64,000 bases of DNA from Psychrobacter sp. PG1 (GTDB taxonomy: Bacteria > Pseudomonadota > Gammaproteobacteria > Pseudomonadales > Moraxellaceae). The notes beneath the pieces are model-generated. The model did no database searches and was not told the origin of the DNA. It saw only the letters and a list, made by a program, of their open reading frames with translations. The translations under genes were made by a program, and so were the position numbers. Within the stretch, counting starts at the first letter, position 1. Each line of letters starts with the position of its first letter. Positions 1 to 9,919 of the stretch are shown piece after piece. The stretch covers positions 31,020 through 95,019 of the forward strand of contig NZ_JABUZG010000052.1 in assembly GCF_014897815.1 (NCBI RefSeq), given 5' to 3'.

Positions 1-96
1 TAGTTATTAGATATTATTTAATATAATTAAACAGTAAAACTCTGAATCATACACAATTTCTTAATAAGATAAGTTTGCTACAAAGTATGATAATTA

Positions 97-136
97 AAAA
101 AAGAGCACATTACGGACAGCGTAGTGTGCTCTTTTA
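97..136 (-). terminator. Rho-independent terminator of the alcohol dehydrogenase gene
   Basis: A stem of about 16 bp with one G-U pair and a 4-5 nt loop is flanked by A-runs on the left and T-runs on the right. On the minus strand it lies just past the stop codon of the alcohol dehydrogenase gene. The flanking runs make it potentially bidirectional. Confidence 0.85.
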
Positions 137-183
137 TATTATATCAATATAGCTTAGGCAGCTTATGTAGCTTAGTTACTCTT

Positions 184-1488
184 TTATTTTGCAGCAGAAC
201 GCTCATCACTGGCTTGCTGAATTTTGGTTAAAATAGCCTTGATTTCAGACGCTGATAGATAAGTCGGTACAGCATAAGTATCACTGACTTCTTTTGCTGC
301 TGCTTTAGCAATTTTACCAAAATCACTGCTTTGCATGCCTTTCACCGTTGGATCGATATTCAAGGTGGCAATCAGTTCACGTACTTGCGCGATGAGGTCG
401 TCGGCAATCTCAGCATCACTCTTGCTAGCTTGTCCCGATTTTACCATACCTGTTTTTCTAGCCAACTCTGCCAGTCTTTTTTTACTTCCTTGACGATTGA
501 CATCAAGCACATACGGCAGCACGATGGCATTGGCACGACCGTGAGGAATACTATAATACGCGCCTAACTGGTGAGCGATAGCATGCACATAACCAAGACC
601 CGCTTTATTAAAGGCGATACCGCCGTAATGAGCGGCAATACCCATCTCTTCTCTGGCTTTAAGATTGCCGCCGTCTTTATAAACCAGCGGTAGGTTTTGC
701 ATCACAGATTTGACCGCAGAAGCTGCATAATAATCGGTCTCGACGCTCGCATTAGCACTCATCCAAGCTTCAAGCGCATGAGTCAATACATCGATACCCG
801 TATCCGCTGTGATATGAGCAGGCATGCCTTTCATAATAACAGGGTCAATAGCCGCTGCTAATGGCACCATTCTTGGGTCAATAGACAGCGCTTTTTGATG
901 CGTTTTATCGTCTGATACTACTGCACCAAGGGTTGCTTCTGAACCTGTTCCAGCCGTGGTAGGAATACAATAGAGTGGTATAGAAGGCTTTCTGGCTTTA
1001 AGAATGCCGATAAGCTGTTGCGGCTTGCAGCTATTGCCTTGTGACATCGCAATCATCTTAGCCGCATCAATCACAGAGCCGCCACCGATGGCAATAATCG
1101 AGTCGCATTTAGCATCGACAGATTTGCGCAGTCCCTCTTCGACAACGTTAAAAGTAGGGTCTGGAGTAATGCCGTCATAAACGGTATAGCTGATATTTTT
1201 GCTATCTAGATAATCAGTCACTTTGGCTGGGATACCTAGCTTATTAAGCACGGCATCAGTGACGATAAATACATTGGTGCTGCCTTCGTTGATGGCCATA
1301 TCACATAGCTCTTCACAAGAGCTCTCACCAACAAATAGCATTGGTCTTCTAATTGGAACAACATAAGCGAACGCTTTTAAGACTTTAGCGCGTGTTTTAG
1401 CAACGGCTAAATAACCAACATTTTGCAATCCATTGGTATTTACTAACTTGTTATTTACTAATTTAGCAATACTGTTTTGCTTTTTCAT
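184..1488 (-). CDS. Iron-containing alcohol dehydrogenase
   Basis: NAD(P)-dependent group III (metal-dependent) alcohol dehydrogenase of 434 aa, oxidising or reducing short-chain alcohols and aldehydes in the cytoplasm. Seen: the nucleotide-binding GGGSVIDAAK stretch near residues 135-144, the TTAGTGSE loop near 177-184, a GIDVLTHALEAW metal-site segment near 231-242 (Asp and His ligands), and a later GYVHAIAHQLGAYYSIPHG segment carrying the remaining His ligands. All expected ligands are present, so the enzyme looks intact. It is about 50 aa longer than the usual ~383 aa because of a basic N-terminal extension. Transcription is monocistronic, ending in the hairpin at 97-136. The exact substrate cannot be told from sequence; ethanol or butanol dehydrogenase-like relatives are most likely. 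Confidence 0.9.
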   Translation of the reverse strand: MKKQNSIAKLVNNKLVNTNGLQNVGYLAVAKTRAKVLKAFAYVVPIRRPMLFVGESSCEELCDMAINEGSTNVFIVTDAVLNKLGIPAKVTDYLDSKNISYTVYDGITPDPTFNVVEEGLRKSVDAKCDSIIAIGGGSVIDAAKMIAMSQGNSCKPQQLIGILKARKPSIPLYCIPTTAGTGSEATLGAVVSDDKTHQKALSIDPRMVPLAAAIDPVIMKGMPAHITADTGIDVLTHALEAWMSANASVETDYYAASAVKSVMQNLPLVYKDGGNLKAREEMGIAAHYGGIAFNKAGLGYVHAIAHQLGAYYSIPHGRANAIVLPYVLDVNRQGSKKRLAELARKTGMVKSGQASKSDAEIADDLIAQVRELIATLNIDPTVKGMQSSDFGKIAKAAAKEVSDTYAVPTYLSASEIKAILTKIQQASDERSAAK

Positions 1489-1710
1489 AAGTAAAAATCC
1501 TTTTTAATGAGGGTAATAATAGCGATGACAATCCTTTAAAGCAGCGATTTAAACGGCTATTTAACTAAAAATTAAACAAATTTAAGCCTCTAACTAAAGT
1601 GAACGTCTGTTTAACTTATTGTATCACTGCTATTTTTAGGATATCGCAATTAGTATGAACTGCCATGTTCTACTTATTTGACTCTATCTGCTTAACTCTT
1701 TTTGGCTAAG

Positions 1711-3426
1711 CTAAATCATACTCGCCTGCAGCAACTGCTGCGCATAGGGATGCTGTGGGCTATTAAAAATATCTTCAGTACGTCTGTACTCAATACATAT
1801 GCCATCTTTAAGCACCATAATTTGCTGACATAAGGCGCGCACCACTTTTAAGTCATGACTAATAAACACATAGCTGATTTGCAATTTTTCCTGAATTTCA
1901 CGTAGTAAATTAACGACAGTGACCTGCGTGGTACTATCAAGCGCGGACGTCGGCTCATCTAATATCAATAGACTCGGCTGCATAATAAGGGCGCGCGCAA
2001 GTGCTACCCGTTGACGCTGACCACCTGATAGCTCATGCGGATAACGATGCGCAAATTCAGCTGGCAGATGCACGGTAGTAAGGCTATCCATCACTGCTTG
2101 CTGCCGTGCTCCCTTATCAACGCCTTGTACGAGCAATCCTTCTTCAATGATTTGCATCACCGTCATACGTGGATTGATACTGGCAAAGGGGTCTTGAAAT
2201 ACCATTTGAATTTGCGAGCGAAACTGACGTAGCTCACCCTTGGACAATACTGAAATATCTTGCCCATTGACCATTATTTCGCCACCCACACGCGCTTGAT
2301 TGCTCAGTAATTGACTGAGTGCGAGTGCGATGGTGGTTTTTCCAGAGCCTGACTCACCTACAATGCCTAACGCCCACCCTTTCTGTAGCGTCATATCAAC
2401 ATTTTTTACCGCATCAAACCAGCGCTTAGTACCACCAAACAGACTTTTTTCAATGGGAAACTGTACTTGTAAATTGCTGACTTGCAATATGCTTGATTGC
2501 TGAATTTTATCATCATTAGAGAAGTTCAGTGCTTGGCCAAAGTCTTGTTTGATTAGCGAGCGGGTATATTCGGCTTTAGGCTGATTGAACACACTTATGG
2601 TTTGCCCTTGCTCAATCGTTTGGCCTTGGCGCATCACGATGACATCATCACTGTAGCGCCTGACCAGATTGAGGTCATGGCTAATAAGAACCATCGCCAT
2701 ATTATGCTGACGCTTAAGATCATCTAATAGAGCGAGAATCTCATGTTGGAGAGTCACATCAAGCGCGGTGGTCGGCTCATCAGCGATTAAAATATCAGGC
2801 TGCTGTGCCAATGCCATGGCAATCATCACTCGCTGACGTTGACCACCTGATAGCTCATGCGGATAGCGGTTCAGCTTATCAATCGGATTGGTAATATTGA
2901 CATCATTTAGTAAATCGATTGTTTGACTTTGCCAGTGTTTCTTGGGCACACCAACTAGACGTAGTGATTCAGCAATTTGTTTGCCGACCGTATATAGTGG
3001 ATTGAGCGCTGTCATTGGTTCTTGAAACACCATGCCGATGCGCTGTCCGCGAATAGAGCGCAGCGCAGCGTTACGTGCCTTAGCACTAACATTAACATTG
3101 GTATTGGCTATCGGTAACACAGTCAACCCTGCTGACCCTGCTAGCTTCACCTCACCGCTAACGGTCAAACTGTCTGGCAATAAGCCTAATAGCGCGAGAC
3201 TTGCAATGGATTTGCCAGAGCCTGATTCACCTACGATAGCAAGGGTTTGTCCTTGCCGCAGCTCATAAGAGAGTTTATCGACCAAAACGCTGCCTGCGTC
3301 CGTGACGATGCTAAGTTTATCGACGCTCAGCATAAGCTTATTTTGGCTATTGCTATGATTGTTATTTGAATGGGCATTGTGCTCAGTAGTCGTCATATTA
3401 GTCGTTATCACATCATCAGTTGTCAT
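1711..3426 (-). CDS. yejF: Peptide ABC transporter, tandem ATPase subunit (YejF-like)
   Basis: ATP-hydrolysing subunit of a YejABEF-type oligopeptide (microcin C-type) importer at the inner face of the membrane, 571 aa from the chosen start. Two complete ABC modules are fused in one chain: each has a Walker A GESGSGK motif and an LSGGQRQRV signature, followed by Walker B (ILIADEP and LLILDEP). This fusion is the hallmark of YejF rather than paired OppD/OppF. I chose the ATG at 3426 ([10 protein letters not shown]) because it leaves 1 nt after the yejE stop; an upstream ATG would overlap yejE by 44 nt. The first ~35 residues are Thr/Asn/His-rich linker without homology. Last gene of the yej operon. 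Confidence 0.93.
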   Translation of the reverse strand: MTTDDVITTNMTTTEHNAHSNNNHSNSQNKLMLSVDKLSIVTDAGSVLVDKLSYELRQGQTLAIVGESGSGKSIASLALLGLLPDSLTVSGEVKLAGSAGLTVLPIANTNVNVSAKARNAALRSIRGQRIGMVFQEPMTALNPLYTVGKQIAESLRLVGVPKKHWQSQTIDLLNDVNITNPIDKLNRYPHELSGGQRQRVMIAMALAQQPDILIADEPTTALDVTLQHEILALLDDLKRQHNMAMVLISHDLNLVRRYSDDVIVMRQGQTIEQGQTISVFNQPKAEYTRSLIKQDFGQALNFSNDDKIQQSSILQVSNLQVQFPIEKSLFGGTKRWFDAVKNVDMTLQKGWALGIVGESGSGKTTIALALSQLLSNQARVGGEIMVNGQDISVLSKGELRQFRSQIQMVFQDPFASINPRMTVMQIIEEGLLVQGVDKGARQQAVMDSLTTVHLPAEFAHRYPHELSGGQRQRVALARALIMQPSLLILDEPTSALDSTTQVTVVNLLREIQEKLQISYVFISHDLKVVRALCQQIMVLKDGICIEYRRTEDIFNSPQHPYAQQLLQASMI

Positions 3427-3427
3427 A

Positions 3428-4510
3428 TCAGGAGCGCCTCGGATCAAACGCATCACGTAGCGCTTCGCCAACGAATATTAGCAGTGATAAAATAAAGGTT
3501 AAACTAAAGAACCCTGATAGCGCGAGCCAAGGGGCATCTAGGTTATTTTTCCCTTGTACCATCAGTTCGCCGAGAGACGGTGACCCAGGCGGCAAGCCAT
3601 AACCTAAAAAGTCTAGTGCGGTTAAAGCGATAATATTAGCTGTCAATATAAATGGCAGCTGTGACAAGCTTGACGCTAGGGCATTGGGCAAGATATGCCT
3701 TAGCATGATTTGACTGTCCGAAACGCCAAGATTACGCGCCGCACGCACATAGTCAAAGTTACGCGCGCGCAAAAACTCTGCCCGTACCAAACCAACCAGT
3801 CCCATCCAACCAAATAATAACATCATAGCAAATAGCATGAAGATACTAGGGCTGAATAAGCTGACCAAAATAATAATCATAAACAGCTGCGGCATACCGC
3901 CCCATACTTCCATGAAGCGCTGTCCTGCTAAATCTACCCAACCACCGTAATAGCCTTGTATCGCACCGACGATGATGCCAATCACTGCCCCAGCAAGTGT
4001 TAATGCTAAACCAAACAATAATGACACGCGCATGCCATAAAGTATCCGTGCCAACACATCACGGCCTAAGTCATCAGTACCAAGCCAATTCTGGCTATTG
4101 GGCGCTGCTGGATATGGAATACCCAGCTCAACGTTTGGTGTCTGATCGGCAAATGGAATCGGCGGCATAATGTAAAAACCCTGCTCATTAATCAGCGTTT
4201 GCACCGCAGGGTCTTTATAATTGGCTTCAGTCTCAAACACCCCACCAAAAGCCGTTTCAGGATAGGCTTTTAGGACAGGAAAGTAATAATCGCCTTGATA
4301 CTTCACCAGTAGCGGCTTGTCATTGGCAATCACATTGGCTGCCATACAAATGACGAATATCAGCGTAAATATAAATAGCGATATGATACCAAGGCGATTA
4401 TGACGAAAACGGTTTAGACGCGCCTGCCAGATAGGATTTAGGCTGCGTTTTTTTTCTAGGGCAATAGAAGATGTGCTTGAGGGCACTGAAGATAATGGAT
4501 GACTTGACAT
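3428..4510 (-). CDS. yejE: Peptide ABC transporter permease (YejE-like)
   Basis: Inner-membrane permease of the Yej peptide importer, 360 aa. Seen: a basic cytoplasmic N-terminus, a first membrane span (about residues 40-62), a ~100 aa periplasmic segment ending in the conserved NWLGTDDLGRDVLARILYG, then five more spans. The EAA-type loop that contacts the ATPase is recognisable (RNLGVSDSQIMLRHILPNA). Its start overlaps the yejB stop by one base, so the two are probably translationally coupled. Length is close to E. coli YejE (341 aa) with a slightly longer N-terminus. Confidence 0.93.
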   Translation of the reverse strand: MSSHPLSSVPSSTSSIALEKKRSLNPIWQARLNRFRHNRLGIISLFIFTLIFVICMAANVIANDKPLLVKYQGDYYFPVLKAYPETAFGGVFETEANYKDPAVQTLINEQGFYIMPPIPFADQTPNVELGIPYPAAPNSQNWLGTDDLGRDVLARILYGMRVSLLFGLALTLAGAVIGIIVGAIQGYYGGWVDLAGQRFMEVWGGMPQLFMIIILVSLFSPSIFMLFAMMLLFGWMGLVGLVRAEFLRARNFDYVRAARNLGVSDSQIMLRHILPNALASSLSQLPFILTANIIALTALDFLGYGLPPGSPSLGELMVQGKNNLDAPWLALSGFFSLTFILSLLIFVGEALRDAFDPRRS

Positions 4511-5580
4511 TAGCGCCCCTCAAAATCAATACGGGGATCAATTAAGTGATAACTTAAATCACTGATTAACTGTAATAATAGCCCGACCAAGGTAAAAATA
4601 AACAATGTACCAAATATCACCGGATAATCGCGCTGCTGAATGGCTTCAAAACCTAACAACCCCAAACCATCAAGCTTAAAAATAATCTCGATTAAGAAGT
4701 TTCCGGCAAAGAAAATGCCAACGATAGCCGCTGGAATACCTGCAATAATAATCAGCATGGCATTACGAAACACATGTTCGTATAGCACTTGACGCTCAGC
4801 CAAACCTTTAGCACGAGCAGTAAGCACATATTGCTTGCCGAGCTCTTCCAAAAAGCTAAACTTGGTCAAATAAGTCAAGCCAGCGAAACCACCAACCGTA
4901 CTTGCTAGCAGTGGTAGCGCCAAATGCCAAAAGTAATCTTTGATTTTGCCCAGCGTGCTTAATTGATCGAAGTTCTCAGAGGTCAAGCCTTGCAGTGGAA
5001 AGATATTCCAGTAGCTACCACCTGCAAAAAACACCAGTAATATAACGGCAAATACGAAAACAGGTATTGCATGCCCGATAGCAAGCAGCATTGCAGTAAC
5101 TTTATCAATCCCCGAGCCATGATGCATGGCTTTATAGATACCTAATGGGATCGCTATCATATAAATCAGTAGCGTGCTCCAGAGCCCAAGCGAGATAGAA
5201 ACGGGTAATTTCTCGATAATCAAATCCGTTACCGACTGTCCTTTAAAAAAAGACTCACCGAAATCTAGCTGAGCGTAATTCTTTAACATTAGCCAAAAGC
5301 GCTCAGGTGCCGATTTATCAAAGCCGTATTGGGCGTTAATGGCAGCGACCATCTCCTCCGATAAGCCCCGCGTCCCTTGATAGGTACTATTGTTACCGCC
5401 TGCACTGCCCGCGCCAATACTAGCGCCGAGCGCATTGTCTTTTGCGCTTTGCTCAATAAGGGCGAGCTGCTGCTCAACAGGGCCGCCGGGCGCTGCTTGT
5501 ATAATGACGAAATTCGCCAGCAATATCAAAAAAAGCGTCGGTAATATCAGCAGTAACCTTTTTAAGATATAACGACCCAT
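4510..5580 (-). CDS. yejB: Peptide ABC transporter permease (YejB-like)
   Basis: Partner permease of YejE, 356 aa, with an N-terminal span (ILKRLLLILPTLFLILLANF), a periplasmic loop, and five further spans. The EAA loop reads ARAKGLAERQVLYEHVFRNA, typical of the DppB/OppB/YejB family. A Gly/Ala/Ser-rich stretch near residues 50-65 sits inside the first periplasmic loop. It is downstream of gloB by 112 nt and overlaps yejE by one base. YejB, YejE and YejF take up peptides delivered by the YejA-like binding protein at 6577-8412. Confidence 0.93.
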   Translation of the reverse strand: MGRYILKRLLLILPTLFLILLANFVIIQAAPGGPVEQQLALIEQSAKDNALGASIGAGSAGGNNSTYQGTRGLSEEMVAAINAQYGFDKSAPERFWLMLKNYAQLDFGESFFKGQSVTDLIIEKLPVSISLGLWSTLLIYMIAIPLGIYKAMHHGSGIDKVTAMLLAIGHAIPVFVFAVILLVFFAGGSYWNIFPLQGLTSENFDQLSTLGKIKDYFWHLALPLLASTVGGFAGLTYLTKFSFLEELGKQYVLTARAKGLAERQVLYEHVFRNAMLIIIAGIPAAIVGIFFAGNFLIEIIFKLDGLGLLGFEAIQQRDYPVIFGTLFIFTLVGLLLQLISDLSYHLIDPRIDFEGR

Positions 5581-5692
5581 AACGACGACTTCCTAAGATA
5601 AAATATAACAACAAAGAAAATGAGCAGCTACTACTTGCCGATACATAAGTTACCAAAGAATCGGTTAGAACTTAGGGCATGAAAATTAGAAG

Positions 5693-6472
5693 CTAAAAAT
5701 TATTTTTAAGTTCACGTAAGGCGGCAAAAACGGTCAAAGACTTATCATCATCGATATTCATTTTAGATTTAACCCCTGCTATCACAGTCGGCTCTTGCGT
5801 GCGTAAAAACACATTTATCGCGCGCTCATGCTCTAAGGTAACGGGTAATGTCGCCATGCCTTGTGCCGTTATCTTTTCTGCCTGCGCTAATGCTTGCTGC
5901 ATTGCTTCATTAGTAGGTTCAATAGATAGTCCAAAGCGCAGATTACTGGCGGTATATTCATGCGCAGGATATAGCAGCGTCTCAGCTGGCAAACCATTTA
6001 AACGCTTAAAGCTGTTGTGTAATTGCTCAATCGTCCCCGTAAATACCCGTCCGCATCCAGCACTAAATAAAGTATCGCCACAAAAGCAATGTTTAAGCCC
6101 GTCAATATCTAATATATAAGCCACGTGGCTAGCAGTATGACCGGACACATCCCATACTTGTGCTGCACAGCCCCACGCACTGACGGTACTACCATCTTTG
6201 ATGGTTTGATCTTCATCGACATTATGCTCAGTATGCGCAACCAGATGCGTCATCGGATAAGACTCTTGCAGTTCTGCGACACCGCCGATATGGTCATGAT
6301 GATGATGAGTCGTCCAGATAGACGTTAGCTCCAATTTATTTTCTTCCAAATAACTCATGACAGGCTCAGCTTGACCAGGATCAATAACGATCGCCTGTTT
6401 ATTATTTTCATTAATCAATGTCCAAATATAATTATCATTGAACGCTTTGATTGGGTGAATGCGGATAGTCAT
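5693..6472 (-). CDS. gloB: Hydroxyacylglutathione hydrolase (glyoxalase II)
   Basis: Hydrolyses S-D-lactoylglutathione to D-lactate and glutathione, the second step of methylglyoxal detoxification. At 259 aa it matches the family length. The metallo-beta-lactamase zinc motif is intact as THHHHDHIGG near residues 55-64. Further ligands are visible in DVSGHTASHVAYI and FCGDTLFSAGCGRVFTGT (the conserved GDTLF..GCGR box), and in LYPAHEYT. It lies between the yejA- and yejB-like genes with gaps of about 104 and 112 nt, an unexpected neighbour for a peptide transporter. It could have its own promoter or be co-transcribed. Confidence 0.95.
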   Translation of the reverse strand: MTIRIHPIKAFNDNYIWTLINENNKQAIVIDPGQAEPVMSYLEENKLELTSIWTTHHHHDHIGGVAELQESYPMTHLVAHTEHNVDEDQTIKDGSTVSAWGCAAQVWDVSGHTASHVAYILDIDGLKHCFCGDTLFSAGCGRVFTGTIEQLHNSFKRLNGLPAETLLYPAHEYTASNLRFGLSIEPTNEAMQQALAQAEKITAQGMATLPVTLEHERAINVFLRTQEPTVIAGVKSKMNIDDDKSLTVFAALRELKNNF

Positions 6473-6576
6473 ATTAAATCCTTACCAGTAGTTATCTTTA
6501 TTGCTGATGTCTTTTATTGATTTTTTAAACGAAATAAAATTTTAAGATGCAGCGTTATTTCATTCATTGTTCTAAA

Positions 6577-8412
6577 TCATTGCTTCAAGTATTGGTTAAC
6601 ACGTGCTTCTGCTTCTTTGTCCGTCCACCAGTAGTCAATACCGATGGCATTAGAGGGCAGTTTTTCAGTATGACGATATTGATCCCAATAGGCGACATTG
6701 GTCGCTGATTTGCCGTATAAAGGCACTAAATAATGACCAGCACGTAGTAGGCGATCGAGCACCTGAGTATATAATATAGTATCGTCGCGAGTTTTAGCAT
6801 TACCAAGCTGCTCTATCACCGCGTCAATCTCTGGGTTTTTGATGCCGATAGTATTTCTATTACCCGCTTGGTCAGCCGCTGAGCTACCCCAAAAGCCAAC
6901 TTGTTCTGCACCAGGGGATAAACTCTGAGCAAATTTATCAACTATCATGTCGTAGTCAAAACGGCGTACCCGCTCATAATATTGTGGTCCGTCGACTTGA
7001 CGTAACGTGGCATCAAATCCCAAGCGCTTTAGATTTCGAATATATGGCAGCAGCACCCGACCCATAGTATCGCCCATCATTAAAACCTCAATCTGAGCAA
7101 GTTGTCCATTGGGCTGATATAGCTTCATATCGTTATAATAAAATCCAGCATCTAGCAACAGCTGCCGTGCTTCTAGTAACTCTTTACGGTTAAAGCCACT
7201 ACCATCACTGGTTGGCAATTGCCACTCCGTTAATACGGCTTGACGTTGCAGCGGTTCAAGCTTAGGTAATAAAGGCGTAAGCACCTGCATCTCTTCAGCA
7301 GACGGCATCCCTGTTGCAGCAAGCTCGGAGCCATGAAAGAAACTTTGCAAACGTTCATACTGCCCATGAAACAAGGTCTTATTCATCCACTCAAAGTCAT
7401 AAGCCTTGCTCAGTGCTTGGCGAACGCGAATATCTTGAAAGATGGGACGTCGCATATTCATGACCAGACCTTGCATTGGTACTGGGTTTTCGCTGCTTAT
7501 GGTTTCTTTATTGATAAGACCTGCCTTGACTGCAGGGAAGTTATAACCCGTTGCCCAGTTCGACGCTTTATTCTCCGGACGAAAACGATATTGACCAGAC
7601 TTAAAACCTTCAAAGGCAATCTCATCGCTTTGATAATAAACAAACTTAATCATATCGAAGTTATAACGACCGCGATTGACCATCAAATCACGACCCCAAT
7701 AATTGGGATCACGTACATAGCTGACCGAGCGCCCTGCATCGACACGTCCTAACTTATAAGGTCCACTGCCCATGAGCGGTGTCAAGGTTATTTTCTCAAA
7801 GTACGTATCGATAGAGGACTTAGCAAAAATAGGAAACTGTCCGACAGTTAGCAAGATTTCTTTATTATCATCAGAGGCAAAGATAAACTTCACTTGCTGC
7901 TTATTAATAATTTGAATGTCTTTAATATCACCCAAATAGCTGCGAATATACATTGACCCTTTATTTAACAGCGCATCATAAGTCGCTTTGACATCACTGC
8001 TGGTGACCGGCGTTCCATCCCAAAAGCGCGCAGCAGGATTAATATGATAGATAATCCAACTGGTATCATTAGGATCATAAGTGACATTGCTCGCCAGCTG
8101 CGGATACATGGTAAAGGCTTCATTTAATGAGCCAGTCATCAAGGTATCATATAGATAATCGGTGCCAACCATCGCCACACCTGTGGTCATCCATTTATTG
8201 GCCGCATTAAAGGTGCCGCGTGCATCCAGTGAAAGCGTACCACCTTTGGGCGCCTTTGGGTTGGCATAAGGCATAAAGGGCACATCGATATACTCAGTGG
8301 TACTATTATGACCAAGCGCAGTAGTGGTGATTGGCACCGCAATACTGGCTGGTATCCAGCTAATAGTAATGGCAAGCAAGACGGCCTTTAGCATGGTATT
8401 TTTTAGCATCAT
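6577..8412 (-). CDS. yejA: Periplasmic peptide-binding protein (YejA-like)
   Basis: Solute-binding protein (SBP family 5) delivering peptides to the YejBEF importer. About 611 aa from the chosen ATG pair at 8412/8409. An N-terminal signal peptide (MLKAVLLAITISWIPASIA, cleavage probably before VPITT) precedes the mature protein, which starts with the YejA-like GHNSTTEYIDVPFMPYANPKAPKGG region. Upstream codons to 8460 would put an unlikely hydrophilic stretch before the signal sequence. It is the first gene of the cluster and lies upstream of gloB. E. coli YejA is 604 aa, so length agrees. Confidence 0.9.
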   Translation of the reverse strand: MMLKNTMLKAVLLAITISWIPASIAVPITTTALGHNSTTEYIDVPFMPYANPKAPKGGTLSLDARGTFNAANKWMTTGVAMVGTDYLYDTLMTGSLNEAFTMYPQLASNVTYDPNDTSWIIYHINPAARFWDGTPVTSSDVKATYDALLNKGSMYIRSYLGDIKDIQIINKQQVKFIFASDDNKEILLTVGQFPIFAKSSIDTYFEKITLTPLMGSGPYKLGRVDAGRSVSYVRDPNYWGRDLMVNRGRYNFDMIKFVYYQSDEIAFEGFKSGQYRFRPENKASNWATGYNFPAVKAGLINKETISSENPVPMQGLVMNMRRPIFQDIRVRQALSKAYDFEWMNKTLFHGQYERLQSFFHGSELAATGMPSAEEMQVLTPLLPKLEPLQRQAVLTEWQLPTSDGSGFNRKELLEARQLLLDAGFYYNDMKLYQPNGQLAQIEVLMMGDTMGRVLLPYIRNLKRLGFDATLRQVDGPQYYERVRRFDYDMIVDKFAQSLSPGAEQVGFWGSSAADQAGNRNTIGIKNPEIDAVIEQLGNAKTRDDTILYTQVLDRLLRAGHYLVPLYGKSATNVAYWDQYRHTEKLPSNAIGIDYWWTDKEAEARVNQYLKQ

Positions 8413-8645
8413 AAAGTTATAACAAACCCCTTTGCCAGACCGAATGAATATATTGAGCATTTAACCAGTGACTAAAGGCTAATGACCGCTTATGAAATAA
8501 AATCTAAAAAAAATATGTCGTATCTGACGTATCGTAAGTGCCGCAGAATTTTATCATAACAAACTTAGGTTTTTTAACCTAATGGTTTGCAGCGTTAGAG
8601 TTGCTACATGATGCATCATTTATCTTAAAAGAATACTAACGCGTA

Positions 8646-8683
8646 TAAAAAAAGACGCAGCTTATAAAAGTTGCGTCTTTTAT
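8646..8683 (-). terminator. Rho-independent terminator after serC
   Basis: A 14-bp stem (8650-8663 with 8668-8681, one G-U) and a 4-nt loop, followed on the minus strand by a T-run. It lies 20-55 nt after the serC stop codon. Confidence 0.88.
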
Positions 8684-8702
8684 TTTAAAGTCTATACATA
8701 AT

Positions 8703-9812
8703 TTATGCGTGTTTTTTTTCAAACGCAATCATAAAGTCAACCAACTGCTGCACCCAATCTAATGACACTGCATTGTAAATGCTGGCACGCATACCGCCTA
8801 CATCGCGGTGACCTTTTAGATTCATGAGGCCTGCCGCTTCCGACTCTTCTAAGAATACTTTATCAAGGCAGCTGTCGGCTAAGGTAAACGGCACGTTCAT
8901 GATAGAGCGATATTTGGGGTCAACTGGATTGCTATAAAAACTGCTATCATCGATTGTTTTATACAGCAAATCGGCTTTTTGTTGGTTGATTTTGCCGATA
9001 GCAGCGACGCCGCCCTGCTCTTCTAACCAATCAAATACCAACCCTGCTAAATACCAAGAATACGTCGCTGGTGTGTTTGACATGGATTCTTTTTCAGCTT
9101 GGTGCTCATAGTTCATCAGCAGTGGGCACCATTCACTCGCTTGACCTAATAAGTCTTCACGGATAATCACGATAATCAGACCTGCTGGCCCGATGTTTTT
9201 TTGCGCGCCCGCGTAAATCATGCCAAATTTAGAGACGTCAATTGGCTGTGACAAAATGCAAGAAGACATATCGACGACAATCGGCGCATCGACTTGTGGC
9301 GGCTCAAATATTTGCAAACCATGAATGGTTTCGTTGGCACAGTAATGGAAATAGGCGGCATCTTTGCTAATAGTCCACTCGCTCTCGGCTGGTACATCAG
9401 TAAAGCTGCTACCTTTGCCTGTTGCAACTTCGTTAACTTCACCAAGACCTAGTTTGGCATAGCGCTGGGCTTCTTTGACCGCTTTACCAGACCATGCACC
9501 CGTCGTTAGATAGTCTGCGCGCCCATCATTTAACAGGTTTAATGGAATCGCTGAAAACTGTAAGCTGGCACCGCCTTGTAAAAACAGCACTTTATAGTTA
9601 TCTGGAATGTCCATGAGCGAGCGCAATTTGGCTTCAGCTTTTTCGGTAATGGCGATGTATTCTTTACTACGGTGACTCACTTCCATGACCGACATGCCGC
9701 GTCCCTGCCAATCAAGCAACTCTTCTTGAGCGCGTGATAATACGGCCGTTGGTATAGTAGCAGGTCCCGCTGAAAAGTTGGGTACACGGTTAGGAGCGGC
9801 TTTAGTGGTCAT
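8703..9812 (-). CDS. serC: Phosphoserine aminotransferase
   Basis: PLP-dependent transamination of 3-phosphohydroxypyruvate to phosphoserine (serine synthesis); it also serves PLP synthesis, so it shares a pathway with pdxA at 45641-46729. 369 aa, against about 360 in the family. Visible motifs: NFSAGPATIP at the N-terminus, LQGGASLQF (phosphate-binding GGA loop), and YAGAQKNIGPAG with the PLP-binding Lys near residue 205. The C-terminal GHRDVGGMRASIYNA is also typical. An AGGA ribosome site is 8 nt before the start. It is followed by its own terminator. Confidence 0.97.
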   Translation of the reverse strand: MTTKAAPNRVPNFSAGPATIPTAVLSRAQEELLDWQGRGMSVMEVSHRSKEYIAITEKAEAKLRSLMDIPDNYKVLFLQGGASLQFSAIPLNLLNDGRADYLTTGAWSGKAVKEAQRYAKLGLGEVNEVATGKGSSFTDVPAESEWTISKDAAYFHYCANETIHGLQIFEPPQVDAPIVVDMSSCILSQPIDVSKFGMIYAGAQKNIGPAGLIIVIIREDLLGQASEWCPLLMNYEHQAEKESMSNTPATYSWYLAGLVFDWLEEQGGVAAIGKINQQKADLLYKTIDDSSFYSNPVDPKYRSIMNVPFTLADSCLDKVFLEESEAAGLMNLKGHRDVGGMRASIYNAVSLDWVQQLVDFMIAFEKKHA

Positions 9813-9919
9813 AATTATTATCCTAAATATGATGAAATCATCGTGGTTATTAAAGGTTGAATGTTGAATGTGAATTTTATCGTTATTTTTTAATCTCTAT
9901 CATAGTAAGTGGTAAACCT

